From: Actinomycetota bacterium
Lineage (GTDB): Bacteria > Actinomycetota > Actinomycetes > Propionibacteriales > Propionibacteriaceae
Length of the DNA: 38,894 bases
Direction of reading: 5' to 3'
NCBI GenBank assembly: GCA_020161755.1
Contig: JAIUOS010000033.1
Coordinates: 1-38,894, forward strand
Shown here: positions 25,433 to 38,817 of the stretch, piece by piece
Layout: each line of letters starts with the position of its first letter
How positions within the stretch are numbered: position 1 is the first letter of the stretch
Translations under genes and position numbers: made by a program
The notes under the pieces: generated by a model
The model's database searches: none
What the model was told of the DNA's origin: nothing
The model's input: only the letters and a program-made list of their open reading frames with translations

Positions 25433-26844
25433 GCGTCGACCCTAGCCCGACCGGCGGCGTGGCCCAGCGCCAGTCCGGCCTGCCGGCGGCCGTCGGCCAC
25501 GCAGTCGGGCACCCCGACGCCGTGCAGCGCCGATCCGGCCACCCGCCAGGCCGGCAGGTGCGCGAGCCCGGCCTCGGCGGCCGCCACCCGGGCGGGGTGG
25601 CCGACGGTGTAGGTGGGCATCACCGACGTCCAGCGGGCCACGCGGGTCAGCGTGGGGCCGGCCGTCAGGCCGAGCACGTCGGCCAGGTGGGCGACGATGC
25701 GAGCCACCAGCACGGCGTCGTCGGCCCGGGCGGTCTCGCCGAGGCGTTCGGGCACGAACGCGCGGATCAGCACGGTGTCGGACGGTGCCCGTCCCGCCCA
25801 CTTCGTCGAGCTCACCGTGATGCCGCTGATCGGCGCCGGGTCGGCCTCGAGCCAGCCGTGCGAATCGAGCGGACGCGGGAACGCGGACGCCGGGTAGGAG
25901 AGCGTGACGACGGTCGAACTCGCCAGCGGGATCGACGACAGTGCGGACGCCGCGTCCGGCGCCGGCCCGTCGAGGAGCGCGGCCGAGCTGCTCACTCCGC
26001 CGGCCAGCACCACCGCGTCCACGACCGCGGTCGTGCCGTCGCTGAGGTCGGCCTCCGCGCCCCCGTCCGCGGTCGGTCGCAGCGCGGTCACCGAGGTGCC
26101 CGGACGCAGGTCCGCCCCGGCCTCCCGCAACCGTGCGGCCAGCGCGTCCACCAGGCTGCCCAGGCCCCCGCGCAGCGTCCGGAACGGCGAGCCGGGTCCC
26201 CGGCCGGCCGCTCGGGCACGGCGGCCCTGCGCGAGCGCGGCCAGCATCAGGCTCCGGTGCGCGGTCTCGTCGGCGCGCAGCGAAGGCAGCACGGCGTCCA
26301 GGCTGAGCCGGTCGACGCCGGAGCCGTAGATGCCGCCGATCATCGGGTCGGCGAACCGGCGCACGATGCCGTCGCCCAGCCGCGCCCGCAGGAAGGTCCC
26401 GATCGCCACGTCCTCGCCCTCGCGCAGCTGGCGCGGCAGCACCAGGTCGAGGCCCGCGCGCAGCTTGTCGAGCGGGGAGAGGATCCCGGTGGTCACGAAC
26501 GGCCACAGCCGGGTGGGCAGCACCATGCCCATGCCGGCGGGCAGCGGACGCAGCCGTCCCCCCGCGCGCAGCGACAGGCTGCGCTGCCCGGTGGTGGCCA
26601 CCACCTCCTCACCCAGGCCGACCTCACGGGCCAGTTCGAGCGCCGCCGGGCGGTAGCTCACGAAGGAGTCGGGGCCGTGCTCGATCACCAGGCCGTCGAC
26701 GACCTCGGTGTGCAGCTTGCCGCCCAGCCGCGGGGACGCCTCGACCAGCAGCACCTCGGCGGGCGGACGCCCGTCCGCGCCCTGCACGGCCTCCCAGGCC
26801 GCCGCGAGCCCGGTGATGCCGCCGCCGACGACCAGCAGCCTCAC
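25429..26844 (-). CDS. hemY: Coproporphyrinogen III oxidase, HemY/CgoX type
   Basis: An FAD enzyme taking six electrons from coproporphyrinogen III to give coproporphyrin III, with O2 as acceptor, in the coproporphyrin branch (family also called protoporphyrinogen oxidase). 471 residues: N-terminal Rossmann motif VVGGGITGLAAAWE, VEASPRLGGKLHTE, IEHGPDSFVSYRPAALEL, a central substrate domain and a C-terminal FAD segment (RVAGSALHGVGVPDCVADGR). GTG 26844 overlaps the radical SAM stop by 4 bp. Confidence 0.93.
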   Translation of the reverse strand: MRLLVVGGGITGLAAAWEAVQGADGRPPAEVLLVEASPRLGGKLHTEVVDGLVIEHGPDSFVSYRPAALELAREVGLGEEVVATTGQRSLSLRAGGRLRPLPAGMGMVLPTRLWPFVTTGILSPLDKLRAGLDLVLPRQLREGEDVAIGTFLRARLGDGIVRRFADPMIGGIYGSGVDRLSLDAVLPSLRADETAHRSLMLAALAQGRRARAAGRGPGSPFRTLRGGLGSLVDALAARLREAGADLRPGTSVTALRPTADGGAEADLSDGTTAVVDAVVLAGGVSSSAALLDGPAPDAASALSSIPLASSTVVTLSYPASAFPRPLDSHGWLEADPAPISGITVSSTKWAGRAPSDTVLIRAFVPERLGETARADDAVLVARIVAHLADVLGLTAGPTLTRVARWTSVMPTYTVGHPARVAAAEAGLAHLPAWRVAGSALHGVGVPDCVADGRRQAGLALGHAAGRARVDA

Positions 26845-27974
26845 GACACCGGCTTCGGGGTGTAGGGGCACAACGGGTCGGACTCGAGCGGGTCGCCCGT
26901 CCAGGCGTACGCGCGCGCCCGCGAGCCGCCGCACCAGTCGTGGAACTCGCACACCCCGCAGCGTCCCTTGAACTGGTCGGGGTCGCGCAGCGAGCGCATC
27001 AGCGGGTCGTGGCGGTACAGCTCGACCAGCGAGCGTTCCTTCACGTTGCCGACGCTCAACGGCAGGAACCCGGACGGGGTCACGTCGCCGAGGTTGGAGA
27101 CGAACACGATGCCGTTGCCGTCGCGGATGCCGAACGCGCGCGACATCGGGTGGGCCTCCACCTGCTCCTTGGTCTTGCCCGCCCGCAGCAGCGCAGCGGC
27201 CCCGAGCCGCCGGTAGTGCATGGCCTCGGTGGTCTTCACCCGGAAGGACGCCTCCCGGCCCACGCCCTGCGCCCACGCCAGCACGCGCTCGGCGTCGCCG
27301 GGGGAGAGTTCGGTGAGCTCCGACCCCCGGCCGATCGAGATCAGGAAGAACAGGCTCCACTGCTGGAGGGTGTGGCCGCTGAGCAGGTCGAAGATCGCCG
27401 GCAGGTCGGCGGCGGTGGTGGCGGTGACCAGCGTGTTCACCTGCACCGGCAGGCCCGCCTCGGCGGCGATGTCGAGCGCCTCCAGGGTGGCGTCGAACGT
27501 GCCCGGCACCATCCGGACGCCGTCGTGGTAGGCCGCGGTGGACCCGTCCAGGGACAGCGAGATCGCCTGGATGCCCACCTCCTTCATCCAGAAGATCCGC
27601 TCCCGGGTGAGCAGCGGGGTCACCGCCGGGGCGAGGGAGACGCCGATGCCGCGGGCCGTGGCCGCCGCGATCAGCTCGGGCAGGTCGCCGCGGCGCAGCG
27701 GGTCGCCGCCGGTCATCACCACGTGCGGCAGGGCCTCACCGGGGCCGGCGAAGCCGAGGATGTCGTCGAGCAGCGCGATGGCCTGCGCGGTGCTCAGCTC
27801 GCCGGGCGCCGGGTCCGGCATGGCGGTGGCGCGGCAGTGCCGGCAGGCCAGGCCGCAGGCGTTGGTCAGCTCCCAGTAGACGATCATCGGGCTGCGCTGG
27901 TAGGCCCAGCCGTCCGGCCGGACCGAGCCGATGCCGTGCGGGTGCGCGGGGCGAACGGCGGCGGGGTGGGACAT
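26841..27974 (-). CDS. Radical SAM/SPASM protein, AhbD/TIGR04053-like, in the haem operon
   Basis: A 377-residue iron-sulfur enzyme. The radical SAM [4Fe-4S] motif CGLACRHC (Cys40, 44, 47) follows IVYWELTNA; MTGGDPLRRGDL is the GGE-like SAM-binding segment. The C-terminal SPASM region carries CGVCEFHDWCGG and a last Cys in DPLCPYTP, for one or two auxiliary clusters. The set fits the TIGR04053 family, related to AhbD, which decarboxylates Fe-coproporphyrin to haem without oxygen. Located between hemE and hemY with 1-bp and 4-bp overlaps, so it must be co-expressed with haem synthesis. An anaerobic substitute for HemQ is a strong inference; oxidation of coproporphyrinogen or another porphyrin change is also possible. 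Confidence 0.88.
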   Translation of the reverse strand: MSHPAAVRPAHPHGIGSVRPDGWAYQRSPMIVYWELTNACGLACRHCRATAMPDPAPGELSTAQAIALLDDILGFAGPGEALPHVVMTGGDPLRRGDLPELIAAATARGIGVSLAPAVTPLLTRERIFWMKEVGIQAISLSLDGSTAAYHDGVRMVPGTFDATLEALDIAAEAGLPVQVNTLVTATTAADLPAIFDLLSGHTLQQWSLFFLISIGRGSELTELSPGDAERVLAWAQGVGREASFRVKTTEAMHYRRLGAAALLRAGKTKEQVEAHPMSRAFGIRDGNGIVFVSNLGDVTPSGFLPLSVGNVKERSLVELYRHDPLMRSLRDPDQFKGRCGVCEFHDWCGGSRARAYAWTGDPLESDPLCPYTPKPVS

Positions 27975-29016
27975 CAGGACTCCTGCTCGGTGGGGATCGA
28001 ATGGACCAGCTCGACGAGCCGGGTGAGGACATCGGGGTCGGTCGTCGGCGGGACGCCATGGCCGAGGTTGAACACGTGACCGGGCGCGGCCGAGCCGCGG
28101 CGCACCACGTCGCGGGCGGCGGCCTCGAGCACGGGCCACGGCTGGCTGAGCAGGTCGGGGTCGAGGTTGCCCTGGAGCGGCACCCGGCCGCCGAGCAGGG
28201 TGCTGGCCTCGTCCAGGCCGATGTCGGCGGCGACCCCGATCACGTCCGCGCCGGCGTCGAGCAGGTCGGGCAGCAGGTCGCGGGTGGCCGTCCCGAAGTG
28301 CACCCGGGGCACGCCCAGGTCGGCGATCGCGGCGAACACCGCGGCCGAGTGCGGCTGGACGGCCTCGCGGTACTCCGCGGGCGACAGCCGTCCCACCCAC
28401 GAGTCGAACAACTGGAGCGACACCGCGCCGGCGCCCACCTGCGCACGCAGGAAGGTGGCGGTCAGGTCGGCGACCCACGCCAGCAGGCGGTGCCAGGTGG
28501 CCGGATCCTTCGCCATCAGCGCCCGGGTGGCCGGCAGCACCCGGTTGGGCCGCCCCTCCACCAGGTAGGACGCGAGCGTGAACGGCGCGCCCGCGAAACC
28601 GATCAGCGGGACGCCGCCGAGCCGCGAGACGGCCAGCGCCACCCCGTCGCGCACCGGCGCCAGGGCTGCGGGGTCGAGCACGGGCAGGGCGTCCACGTGG
28701 GCGGCCGTCCGCACCGGACGTTCGACGACCGGGCCGACGCCGGCCACGATCTCCACCCCGACCCCGGCCAGCCGCAGCGGCACCACGATGTCGGAGAAGA
28801 AGATGGCGGCGTCCACGTCGTGCCGGCGCACCGGCTGGCAGGTGATCTCCGCGGCCAGTTCGGGGTCGAGGCAGGCGCCGAGCATCGTGGTGCCCTCGCG
28901 CAGCGCCCGGTACTCGGGCAGCGAGCGTCCGGCCTGGCGCATGAACCACACCGGACGCCGGGACACCGGCGCGCCCGCGTAGGCGGCGAGCAGCGGTGCA
29001 ACCGGGACGCCAGCGG

Positions 29017-29020
<4 letters not shown>
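27974..29020 (-). CDS. hemE: Uroporphyrinogen decarboxylase
   Basis: Removes the four acetate carboxyl groups of uroporphyrinogen III to give coproporphyrinogen III. 348 residues: VWFMRQAGRSLPEYRALRE with the substrate-binding Arg pair, AAIFFSDIVVPL, IGFAGAPFTLASYLVEG, LQLFDSWVG and GHVFNLGHGVPPTTDPD. The GTG start at 29020 overlaps the hemA stop by 4 bp. The stop shares one base with the radical SAM start. Confidence 0.96.
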
Positions 29021-31374
<2,354 letters not shown>

Positions 31375-31417
31375 TCACCACCCCGGGAACTCGCGTGACC
31401 ACGACAGGAGCATCGGA

Positions 31418-32572
31418 ATGAGCGTCACCGCCGCCAAGGGCTTCACCGCCGCCGGCGTCATCGCCGGCATCAAGGCGTCCGGCCGTCCCGACCTCGCGCT
31501 GGTCGTCAACGAGGGCCCGGACGCGCACGCGGCAGCCGTCTTCACGTCCAACCGGTTCACCGCCGCCCCCGTGCAGTGGAGCCGCGAGGTGATCGCCGAC
31601 GGGCGGCTGGCCGCCGTCGTGCTGAACTCCGGCGGGGCGAACGCCTGCACCGGGTCGGCCGGCCTGGCCGACGCGAAGCAGATGGCCGAGTGGACCGCCG
31701 CCGAGGTGGGCTGCGACACCACGGACGTGGCGGTGTGCTCCACCGGCCTGATCGGCGTGCGGCTGCCGATGGACGCGGTGCTGACCGGCATCGAGTTGGC
31801 CCGCCAGGACCTCGCCACCACCGGCGGCCCGTCCGCCGCCGAGGCGATCTGCACCACCGACACGGTCCCGAAGGAGGCCGTCCACACCTCGCCGGAGGGC
31901 TGGACGATCGGCGGCATGGCCAAGGGCGCGGGCATGCTCGCCCCGGCGCTGGCCACGATGCTGGTGGTGATCACCACCGACGCCGTCGTCGAGCCGGACG
32001 CTCTGGACGCGGCGCTGCGCACCGCCACCGGCTTCACCTTCGACCGCACCGACTCCGACGGCTGCATGTCCACCAACGACACCGTGATCGCCATGGCCTC
32101 CGGTGCCTCGGGCGTCACGCCCGACGCGGCGGAGTTCTCCGAGGCGCTCACCGGGGTCTGCGCCGACCTGGCCAGGCAGCTGCTCGCCGACGCCGAGGGC
32201 TCCGCGCACGACATCGAGGTGCGGGTCGAGGGCGCGGCCACCGAGGCCGACGCCCTCGCCGTGGCCCGCGCGATCGCCCGCAGCAACCTGTTCAAGTGCG
32301 CGATCTTCGGCAACGACCCGAACTGGGGCCGCGTCCTGGCCTCGGCCGGCACCGTCCCGGCCGAGTACGACCCCGAGCACGTGGACGTGGCGTTCAACGG
32401 CGTCCGGGTGTTCGTCGACGGCCAACTCGGCACCGACCGGTCCGAAGTCGACCTGAGCGGGCGCGAGGTGCTCGTCGAGGTGCACCTGCATGCCGGCGAC
32501 GCGTCCGCCGCGATCTGGACCAACGACCTCACCTACGACTACGTCAAAGAGAACGCGGAGTACTCCTCATGA
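31418..32572 (+). CDS. argJ: Bifunctional ornithine acetyltransferase / N-acetylglutamate synthase
   Basis: Recycles the acetyl group from N-acetylornithine to glutamate. 384 residues of the self-cleaving DmpA/OAT fold. The cleavage site and nucleophile Thr180 are in [10 protein letters not shown], preceded by GGMAKGAG. Other motifs are [18 protein letters not shown] and [23 protein letters not shown] precedes the ATG at 31418. The stop overlaps the argB start by 4 bp. Whether it is mono- or bifunctional cannot be read from the sequence. Confidence 0.96.
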   Translation: MSVTAAKGFTAAGVIAGIKASGRPDLALVVNEGPDAHAAAVFTSNRFTAAPVQWSREVIADGRLAAVVLNSGGANACTGSAGLADAKQMAEWTAAEVGCDTTDVAVCSTGLIGVRLPMDAVLTGIELARQDLATTGGPSAAEAICTTDTVPKEAVHTSPEGWTIGGMAKGAGMLAPALATMLVVITTDAVVEPDALDAALRTATGFTFDRTDSDGCMSTNDTVIAMASGASGVTPDAAEFSEALTGVCADLARQLLADAEGSAHDIEVRVEGAATEADALAVARAIARSNLFKCAIFGNDPNWGRVLASAGTVPAEYDPEHVDVAFNGVRVFVDGQLGTDRSEVDLSGREVLVEVHLHAGDASAAIWTNDLTYDYVKENAEYSS

Positions 32573-33447
32573 AGGACGCGGGCGACAAGGCGGCCATCCT
32601 GATCGAGGCGCTGCCGTGGCTGGAGAGCTACGTCGGGAAGACGATCGTGGTGAAGTACGGCGGCAACGCGATGGTCGACGACGACCTCAAGCGCGCATTC
32701 GCCCAGGACATCGTGTTCCTGCGCACGGTCGGCGTGAAGCCGGTGGTCGTGCACGGCGGCGGCCCGCAGATCTCCACGATGCTGAAGCGGCTCGGGATCG
32801 CCAGCGAGTTCCGCGGAGGGCTGCGGGTCACCACGCCCGAGGCCATGGACGTGGTGCGGATGGTGCTGATGGGCCAGGTCAACCGCGAGCTCGTCGGGCT
32901 CCTGAACGCCCACGGCCCGCTCGCGGTCGGGCTCTCCGGTGAGGACGCCGGGCTGCTGATCGCCGAACGCAAGGGCCTCGAGCTCGACGGGGAGGAGATC
33001 GACCTCGGCCTGGTCGGCGAGGTGTCGGAGGTCAACCCCGGCGCCGTGCTCGACCTGATCAACGCCGGCCGGATCCCGGTGGTGGCCACCGTCGCGCCCG
33101 ACGAGGACGGCCAGGTGCACAACGTCAACGCCGACACCGCCGCCGGGGCGCTGGCCGCCGCGCTGGGTGCCGAGCGCCTCGTCGTGCTCACCGACGTGCC
33201 GGGCCTGTACGCCGACTGGCCGGCCTCGACCGAGGTGATCCGGCAGATCGACGCCGACGCGCTGGCCGCGATGCTGCCGACGCTGGCGTCCGGGATGATC
33301 CCGAAGATGGAGGCGTGCCTGGGCGCCGTCCGGGCGGGCGTGCCGCGCGCGACCGTGATCGACGGCCGGGTGCCGCACTCGCTGCTGCTGGAGATCTTCA
33401 CCGACGAGGGTATCGGCACGATGGTCACCACCGGGGCGCTCTCGTGA
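32569..33447 (+). CDS. argB: Acetylglutamate kinase
   Basis: Phosphorylates N-acetylglutamate; usually the arginine-inhibited step. 292 residues of the amino-acid-kinase fold: [14 protein letters not shown] (nucleotide/phosphate loop), [32 protein letters not shown], and VLTDVPGLY. An N-terminal helix of about 20 residues ([13 protein letters not shown]) is the feature linked to hexamer formation and arginine feedback in this family. ATG 32569 overlaps argJ; the stop overlaps argD. Confidence 0.96.
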   Translation: MKDAGDKAAILIEALPWLESYVGKTIVVKYGGNAMVDDDLKRAFAQDIVFLRTVGVKPVVVHGGGPQISTMLKRLGIASEFRGGLRVTTPEAMDVVRMVLMGQVNRELVGLLNAHGPLAVGLSGEDAGLLIAERKGLELDGEEIDLGLVGEVSEVNPGAVLDLINAGRIPVVATVAPDEDGQVHNVNADTAAGALAAALGAERLVVLTDVPGLYADWPASTEVIRQIDADALAAMLPTLASGMIPKMEACLGAVRAGVPRATVIDGRVPHSLLLEIFTDEGIGTMVTTGALS

Positions 33448-34661
33448 GCGTGGCGACGGCCGGCGGTGGCCAGGCCGAGCTCACCGCCCGGTACGGCCAC
33501 GCGGTGATGAACACGTTCGGGCCGCCCAAGCGCGTGTTCGTGCGCGGCGAGGGCGTGTACCTGTGGGACGCCGACGGCAACCGCTACCTCGACCTGCTCG
33601 CCGGACTCGCCGTGAACGCGCTCGGCCACGCACACCCGCAGGTCCTGGGCGCGATCTCGGCCCAGCTCTCGACCCTCGGCCACGTGTCGAACTTCTTCGC
33701 CACGCCGACCCAGATCGCGCTGGCCGAGCGGCTGGCCGGTTTCGCCACCGTGAACGCCCCTGGCCTCGACGCCCGGGTGTTCTTCACCAACTCCGGCACC
33801 GAGGCCAACGAGGCCGGCTTCAAGATCACCCGGCGCACCGGGCGCACGAAGCTGGTGGCGATGGAGGGCGCGTTCCACGGACGCAGCCTCGGCGCGCTCG
33901 CGCTGACCGCCAACCCCGCCTACCGGCTGCCGTTCGAACCGCTGCCCGGGCAGGTCACGTTCGTGCCCTACGGCGACGCGGACGCCCTCGCGGCGGCAGT
34001 CGACGACACGGTGGCCGCGGTCATCCTGGAGCCGGTGCAGGGGGAGAACGGCGTGGTCGACCCACCGGCCGGCTTCCTCGCGCGCGCACGCGAGATCTGT
34101 ACAGCGGCCGGCGCGCTGCTGTGGATCGACGAGGTGCAGACCGGCATCGGGCGCTGCGGCGACTGGCTGGCCAGCAGTGCCTCCGGCGTGACCGCCGACA
34201 TCGTGACGTTCGCCAAGGGACTGGGCAACGGCTTCCCGGTCGGCGCCTGCGTGGCGACCGGCCCGGCGGCGTTCCTGCTCGGTCCCGGCTCGCACGGCAC
34301 CACGTTCGGCGGCAACCCGGTCGCCGCCGCCGCCGGCCTGGCGGTGCTGTCGATCATCGAGCGGGACGGGCTGCTGGCCCGGGTCACCGCCGCCGGTGAC
34401 CGGCTGGCGGCGTCCATCACCGCGCTGGACCACCCACTGGTCGCCGGGGTGCGCGGACGCGGGCTGCTGCGCGGCGTGGTTCTGGCCGAGCCGATCGCCC
34501 CCGCGGTCGCCGACGCCGCCCTCGACGCCGGCTTCGTGGTCAACGCGCCGCGGCCGAACGTTCTGCGGCTGGCCCCGCCGCTGGTCGTCGGCGACGCCGA
34601 GCTGGACACCTTTGTCGCTGCTCTCGGCGGCCTGCTCGACGCGGGGCGGGCGGCGACATGA
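33444..34661 (+). CDS. argD: Acetylornithine aminotransferase
   Basis: A PLP enzyme converting N-acetylglutamate semialdehyde to N-acetylornithine. 405 residues: [62 protein letters not shown], the Schiff-base Lys in [14 protein letters not shown], and [19 protein letters not shown] 33444 overlaps the argB stop by 4 bp and its own stop overlaps argR by 4 bp. It may also serve in lysine synthesis (DapC activity), as in related organisms. Confidence 0.96.
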   Translation: MSVATAGGGQAELTARYGHAVMNTFGPPKRVFVRGEGVYLWDADGNRYLDLLAGLAVNALGHAHPQVLGAISAQLSTLGHVSNFFATPTQIALAERLAGFATVNAPGLDARVFFTNSGTEANEAGFKITRRTGRTKLVAMEGAFHGRSLGALALTANPAYRLPFEPLPGQVTFVPYGDADALAAAVDDTVAAVILEPVQGENGVVDPPAGFLARAREICTAAGALLWIDEVQTGIGRCGDWLASSASGVTADIVTFAKGLGNGFPVGACVATGPAAFLLGPGSHGTTFGGNPVAAAAGLAVLSIIERDGLLARVTAAGDRLAASITALDHPLVAGVRGRGLLRGVVLAEPIAPAVADAALDAGFVVNAPRPNVLRLAPPLVVGDAELDTFVAALGGLLDAGRAAT

Positions 34662-35146
34662 CCGAGCAGCGCACCCCGGTGACGAAGTCGGCGCGGCAGT
34701 CCCGGATCGCCGAGCTCATCGAGCGGGAAGCGATCCGCAGCCAGACCGAGCTCGCCGCCCGGCTGGTCGCCGACGGCATCGCGGTGTCCCAGGGCACGCT
34801 CAGCAAGGACCTGTTCGAGTTGGGTGCGGTGCGGGTGCGTACGGCCACCGGCGAGTTGGCCTACGCGCTGCTGGCCGGCGAGCACGCGCCGGGTACGCCC
34901 GCGGCGTTGACCCGGCTGACCCGGCTCTGCGGGGAGCTGCTGCTCTCGGCGGAGGGGTCGGCGAACCTGGCTGTGCTGCGAACCCCGGCGGGTGCCGCGC
35001 AGTTCCTGGCGTCCGCGATCGACAAGGTCGGATGGGACTCGATCCTCGGTACGATCGCCGGCGACGACACGGTGGTCATCGTGACCCGCACGGCCGACGG
35101 CGGCACCGCGATGGCCGAGACCTTCCTCGGCCTGCACGGCACCTGA
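34658..35146 (+). CDS. argR: Arginine repressor ArgR
   Basis: An arginine-responsive hexameric repressor. 162 residues: N-terminal winged helix (about 10-75) with [30 protein letters not shown], and a C-terminal arginine-binding/oligomerisation domain ([20 protein letters not shown]). It is encoded directly after argD and would bind the ARG box before argC, closing a feedback loop on its own operon. Confidence 0.95.
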   Translation: MTEQRTPVTKSARQSRIAELIEREAIRSQTELAARLVADGIAVSQGTLSKDLFELGAVRVRTATGELAYALLAGEHAPGTPAALTRLTRLCGELLLSAEGSANLAVLRTPAGAAQFLASAIDKVGWDSILGTIAGDDTVVIVTRTADGGTAMAETFLGLHGT

Positions 35147-36598
<1,452 letters not shown>

Positions 36599-36628
36599 GA
36601 GCGCTCGGGAGCGTAGCGGCCGAACGCG

Positions 36629-36961
36629 TCACCCCGGCCCGTCCAGCCGCACCCACCTCCCATGCTCGCGCCGCAGCACCCGCAGGTCGGTCCAGGCAGC
36701 CACCCGCCCCACGCCGGCGGCCAGCGCCTTCGCCGCCGCCCAGGCCGCGGCGTCCTCCTCGGCGTCGTTGGCGGTGGGTACGACGAACCGCACCGTGGCC
36801 CGAGGCGGTCCCGCGCCCCGCGCCAGCGGTTCGACGTCGACGAACGCGTCCTCGACGTGCCAGCCCGTCGCCACGGCCTCGCGGGCCGCGTCCAGTACGT
36901 CGGGGGGATCCACCCCGGCGAAGACCTCCACGATGCCCGCGCTCGCCCGGAACGACGCCAT
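36629..36961 (-). CDS. Small conserved-looking protein of unknown function
   Basis: 110 residues, start ATG 36961 with a strong AGGAGG 6 nt upstream (GTG 36964 is the only other option). The sequence alternates strands and helices: SAGIVEVFAGVDPPDVLDAA, then GWHVEDAFVDVEPLA, then ATVRFVVPTANDAEEDAAAW, an Ala-rich helix and a Trp/Arg-rich end (HGRWVRLDG). It could be a small alpha/beta (ferredoxin-like) fold. There is no signal peptide, no TM helix and no recognised motif. It lies between convergent argH and divergent tyrS. Confidence 0.6.
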   Translation of the reverse strand: MASFRASAGIVEVFAGVDPPDVLDAAREAVATGWHVEDAFVDVEPLARGAGPPRATVRFVVPTANDAEEDAAAWAAAKALAAGVGRVAAWTDLRVLRREHGRWVRLDGPG

Positions 36962-37033
36962 CACCCACCTCCTGCCCGCAGGCTAGGCCCCGCCACCGAC
37001 AGCGCCACCGGACCGGCCGGCGCCGGGGCCCCA

Positions 37034-37039
37034 TATGCT
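37034..37039 (+). promoter_or_regulatory. -10 box of a leaderless tyrS promoter
   Basis: TATGCT within CCCATATGCTTG, 8 nt before the tyrS GTG. There is no ribosome-binding site, so a leaderless transcript is likely. No T-box leader precedes this gene. Confidence 0.6.
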
Positions 37040-37047
37040 TGCGCAGC

Positions 37048-38313
37048 GTGAATGCCGTACTTGACGAACTGACCTGGCGGGGCTTCATCGCCCACTCCAC
37101 CGACCCGGACGCGCTGGCGTCCGCCTTCGACTCCGGCCAGGTGAGCTCCTACGTCGGTTTCGACCCGACGGCCCCCAGCATCCACATGGGCAACCTGGTG
37201 CAACTCATGCTGGCCCGAATCCTCCAGTCGAGCGGCCACAAGCCGTTCCTGCTGGTGGGCGGCTCGACCGGGCTGATCGGCGACCCGAAGCAGAGCTCGG
37301 AGCGCAACCTCAACCCTCAGGACCTCGTCCACGAGTGGGTGGAGAAGATCCGCGCGCAGGTGTCGAAGTTCGTCGACTTCGAAGGGCCCAACGCCGCCGT
37401 CGTCGTCAACAACTACGACTGGACGTCGCAGTTGTCGACGCTGGACTTCCTGCGCAACATCGGCAAGCACTTCAGCGTGAACCGGATGCTCGATCGCGAA
37501 GTCGTCAAGGCCCGGCTGGAGTCAGGGATCTCGTACACCGAGTTCTCCTACGTCCTGCTGCAGTCACTGGACTTCCTCGAGCTCTACCGTCGCCACGGCG
37601 TGACGCTCCAGACCGGCGGCTCCGACCAGTGGGGCAACCTCACCGCCGGCGTCGAGCTGATCCGGCGGGCGGACGGGGGCAAGGCGCACGCGCTGGCCAC
37701 CCCGCTGCTCACCAAGGCGGACGGCACCAAGTTCGGCAAGACCGAGTCGGGCACCGTCTGGCTGGACCCGAGCATGACCAGCCCCTACGCGTTCCACCAG
37801 TTCTTCCTGAACGCCGAGGACGCGAAGGTCGTGGAGTACCTGAAGATCTTCACCCGGCGCAGCGCCGAGGAGATCGACGACCTCGCACGGCAGCTCACCG
37901 AGGCCCCGCACCTGCGAGCCGCCCAGCGGGCGCTGGCCGACGACATCACCGACCTGGTGCACTCGCCGGCCGAGCGCAGGGCGGCCGCGGACGCCGCGGC
38001 GGCGATCTTCGGGCGCGAGGACCTGGCGGCACTCCCGGAGCCCACCCTGAGGGCAGTGGTGGCCGAGCTCGGCAGCCCGCCGCTGCGCGTCGGCGAGGAA
38101 CTGCCGACCGTGGTGGACGTGCTCGCCGCCACCGGAGTGGTGGCGTCGAAGTCGGCCGGCCGGAGGGCGATCGACGAGGGCGGCGCCTACCTGAACAACA
38201 CCAAGGTGACGGACCCGGACGCCCGCCTGAGCGACGCCGATCTGCTCCACGGCCGCTTCGTCGTGGTGCGCCGCGGACGACGGACGGTGGGGGCGCTGGC
38301 CGTCGAGAGGTGA
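37048..38313 (+). CDS. tyrS: Tyrosine-tRNA ligase
   Basis: Charges tRNA-Tyr. 421 residues of the class I TyrRS: YVGFDPTAPSIHMGNLVQL (HIGH-like HMGN), QTGGSDQWGNLTAG, the KMSKS-like TKFGKTESG, and a C-terminal S4 RNA-binding domain from about residue 355 (ASKSAGRRAIDEGGAYLNN). KFGKT indicates the bacterial TyrS type. The GTG start gives the usual MNAVLDELTWRG. The frame is open far upstream, overlapping argH, but that part is not coding. Confidence 0.97.
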   Translation: MNAVLDELTWRGFIAHSTDPDALASAFDSGQVSSYVGFDPTAPSIHMGNLVQLMLARILQSSGHKPFLLVGGSTGLIGDPKQSSERNLNPQDLVHEWVEKIRAQVSKFVDFEGPNAAVVVNNYDWTSQLSTLDFLRNIGKHFSVNRMLDREVVKARLESGISYTEFSYVLLQSLDFLELYRRHGVTLQTGGSDQWGNLTAGVELIRRADGGKAHALATPLLTKADGTKFGKTESGTVWLDPSMTSPYAFHQFFLNAEDAKVVEYLKIFTRRSAEEIDDLARQLTEAPHLRAAQRALADDITDLVHSPAERRAAADAAAAIFGREDLAALPEPTLRAVVAELGSPPLRVGEELPTVVDVLAATGVVASKSAGRRAIDEGGAYLNNTKVTDPDARLSDADLLHGRFVVVRRGRRTVGALAVER

Positions 38314-38320
38314 CGACACG

Positions 38321-38355
38321 CCCGGGGGTCCGGCCGATTTGACCCTGCCCCCGGG
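38321..38355 (+). terminator. Hairpin after tyrS, overlapping the first rRNA promoter
   Basis: CCCGGGGG (38321-38328) pairs with CCCCCGGG (38348-38355) around a 19-nt loop. It starts 7 nt after the tyrS stop. The right arm is in the spacer of the TTGACC...TAATGT promoter. Confidence 0.45.
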
Positions 38356-38367
38356 ACTGCGTAATGT
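38339..38367 (+). promoter_or_regulatory. rRNA operon promoter, upstream copy
   Basis: TTGACC (38339-38344), a 17-bp spacer and TAATGT (38362-38367). It lies about 450 bp before the 16S start. Confidence 0.6.
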
Positions 38368-38529
38368 TCATCGAGCGCCGCCGGTGCGAAGGACGAGACA
38401 GAGAAGATCTGGAACGGCCGAATCGAGGCGCCAAACCAACCCTGACCAGCACGGATACGATGTGCGCTCATGCCAGAGCCCGTCAAGATCCGAGCCGCGT
38501 CGCGGGCTGGGGGAGGCAGAAGGGCCGGT
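38368..38529 (+). other. Non-coding spacer between two rRNA promoters
   Basis: No gene is supported. A weak -10-like TACGAT (38456-38461) has no matching -35 at 17 bp. Nothing else is evident. Confidence 0.5.
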
Positions 38530-38558
38530 TTGACACCGATCCGGAAGCCAAGTAAAGT
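38530..38558 (+). promoter_or_regulatory. rRNA operon promoter, strong copy
   Basis: TTGACA (38530-38535), an exact 17-bp spacer, and TAAAGT (38553-38558): a consensus sigma-70-type promoter, the best in this window. Transcription would start near 38565, leaving about 250 nt of leader before 16S rRNA. Confidence 0.85.
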
Positions 38559-38613
38559 AAGTCGAGTTGCCCCAAGCGGCGGTGAAAGCCAAAGCGAGGT
38601 GCGCACCCGAAAC

Positions 38614-38672
38614 TTGAGAACTCAACAGCGTGCTTTAAAAGTCAATGCACAATAGGCATTCTTCGGAATGCC
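38614..38672 (+). promoter_or_regulatory. rRNA leader: boxB/boxA-like antitermination site and UUCG hairpin
   Basis: A small TTGA-GAAC-TCAA hairpin (38614-38625) is followed by TGCTTTAAAA (38631-38640), close to the boxA consensus TGCTCTTTAA bound by NusB-S10. Then GGCATTC-TTCG-GAATGCC (38655-38672) forms a 7-bp stem capped by a UUCG tetraloop. Together they fit an rRNA antitermination and processing leader. Confidence 0.65.
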
Positions 38673-38817
38673 AAATCAACCCCGTACCGGGAGTGCGAGA
38701 CGCAAGTCGAACACGATCGGACGGTTCCTTTGATTATTGAAACAGATCCAGCAATGGGTCTGCGTCAGTGTCAAACCAAAGTTGACAGCAAACGGGCTTC
38801 GGCCTGGCTGATAATTT

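Noticed and set aside
38782-38817. TTGACA...TAATTT just before 16S as a third promoter
   Set aside because: The spacer is 24 bp, too long, and it would remove the rRNA processing leader.
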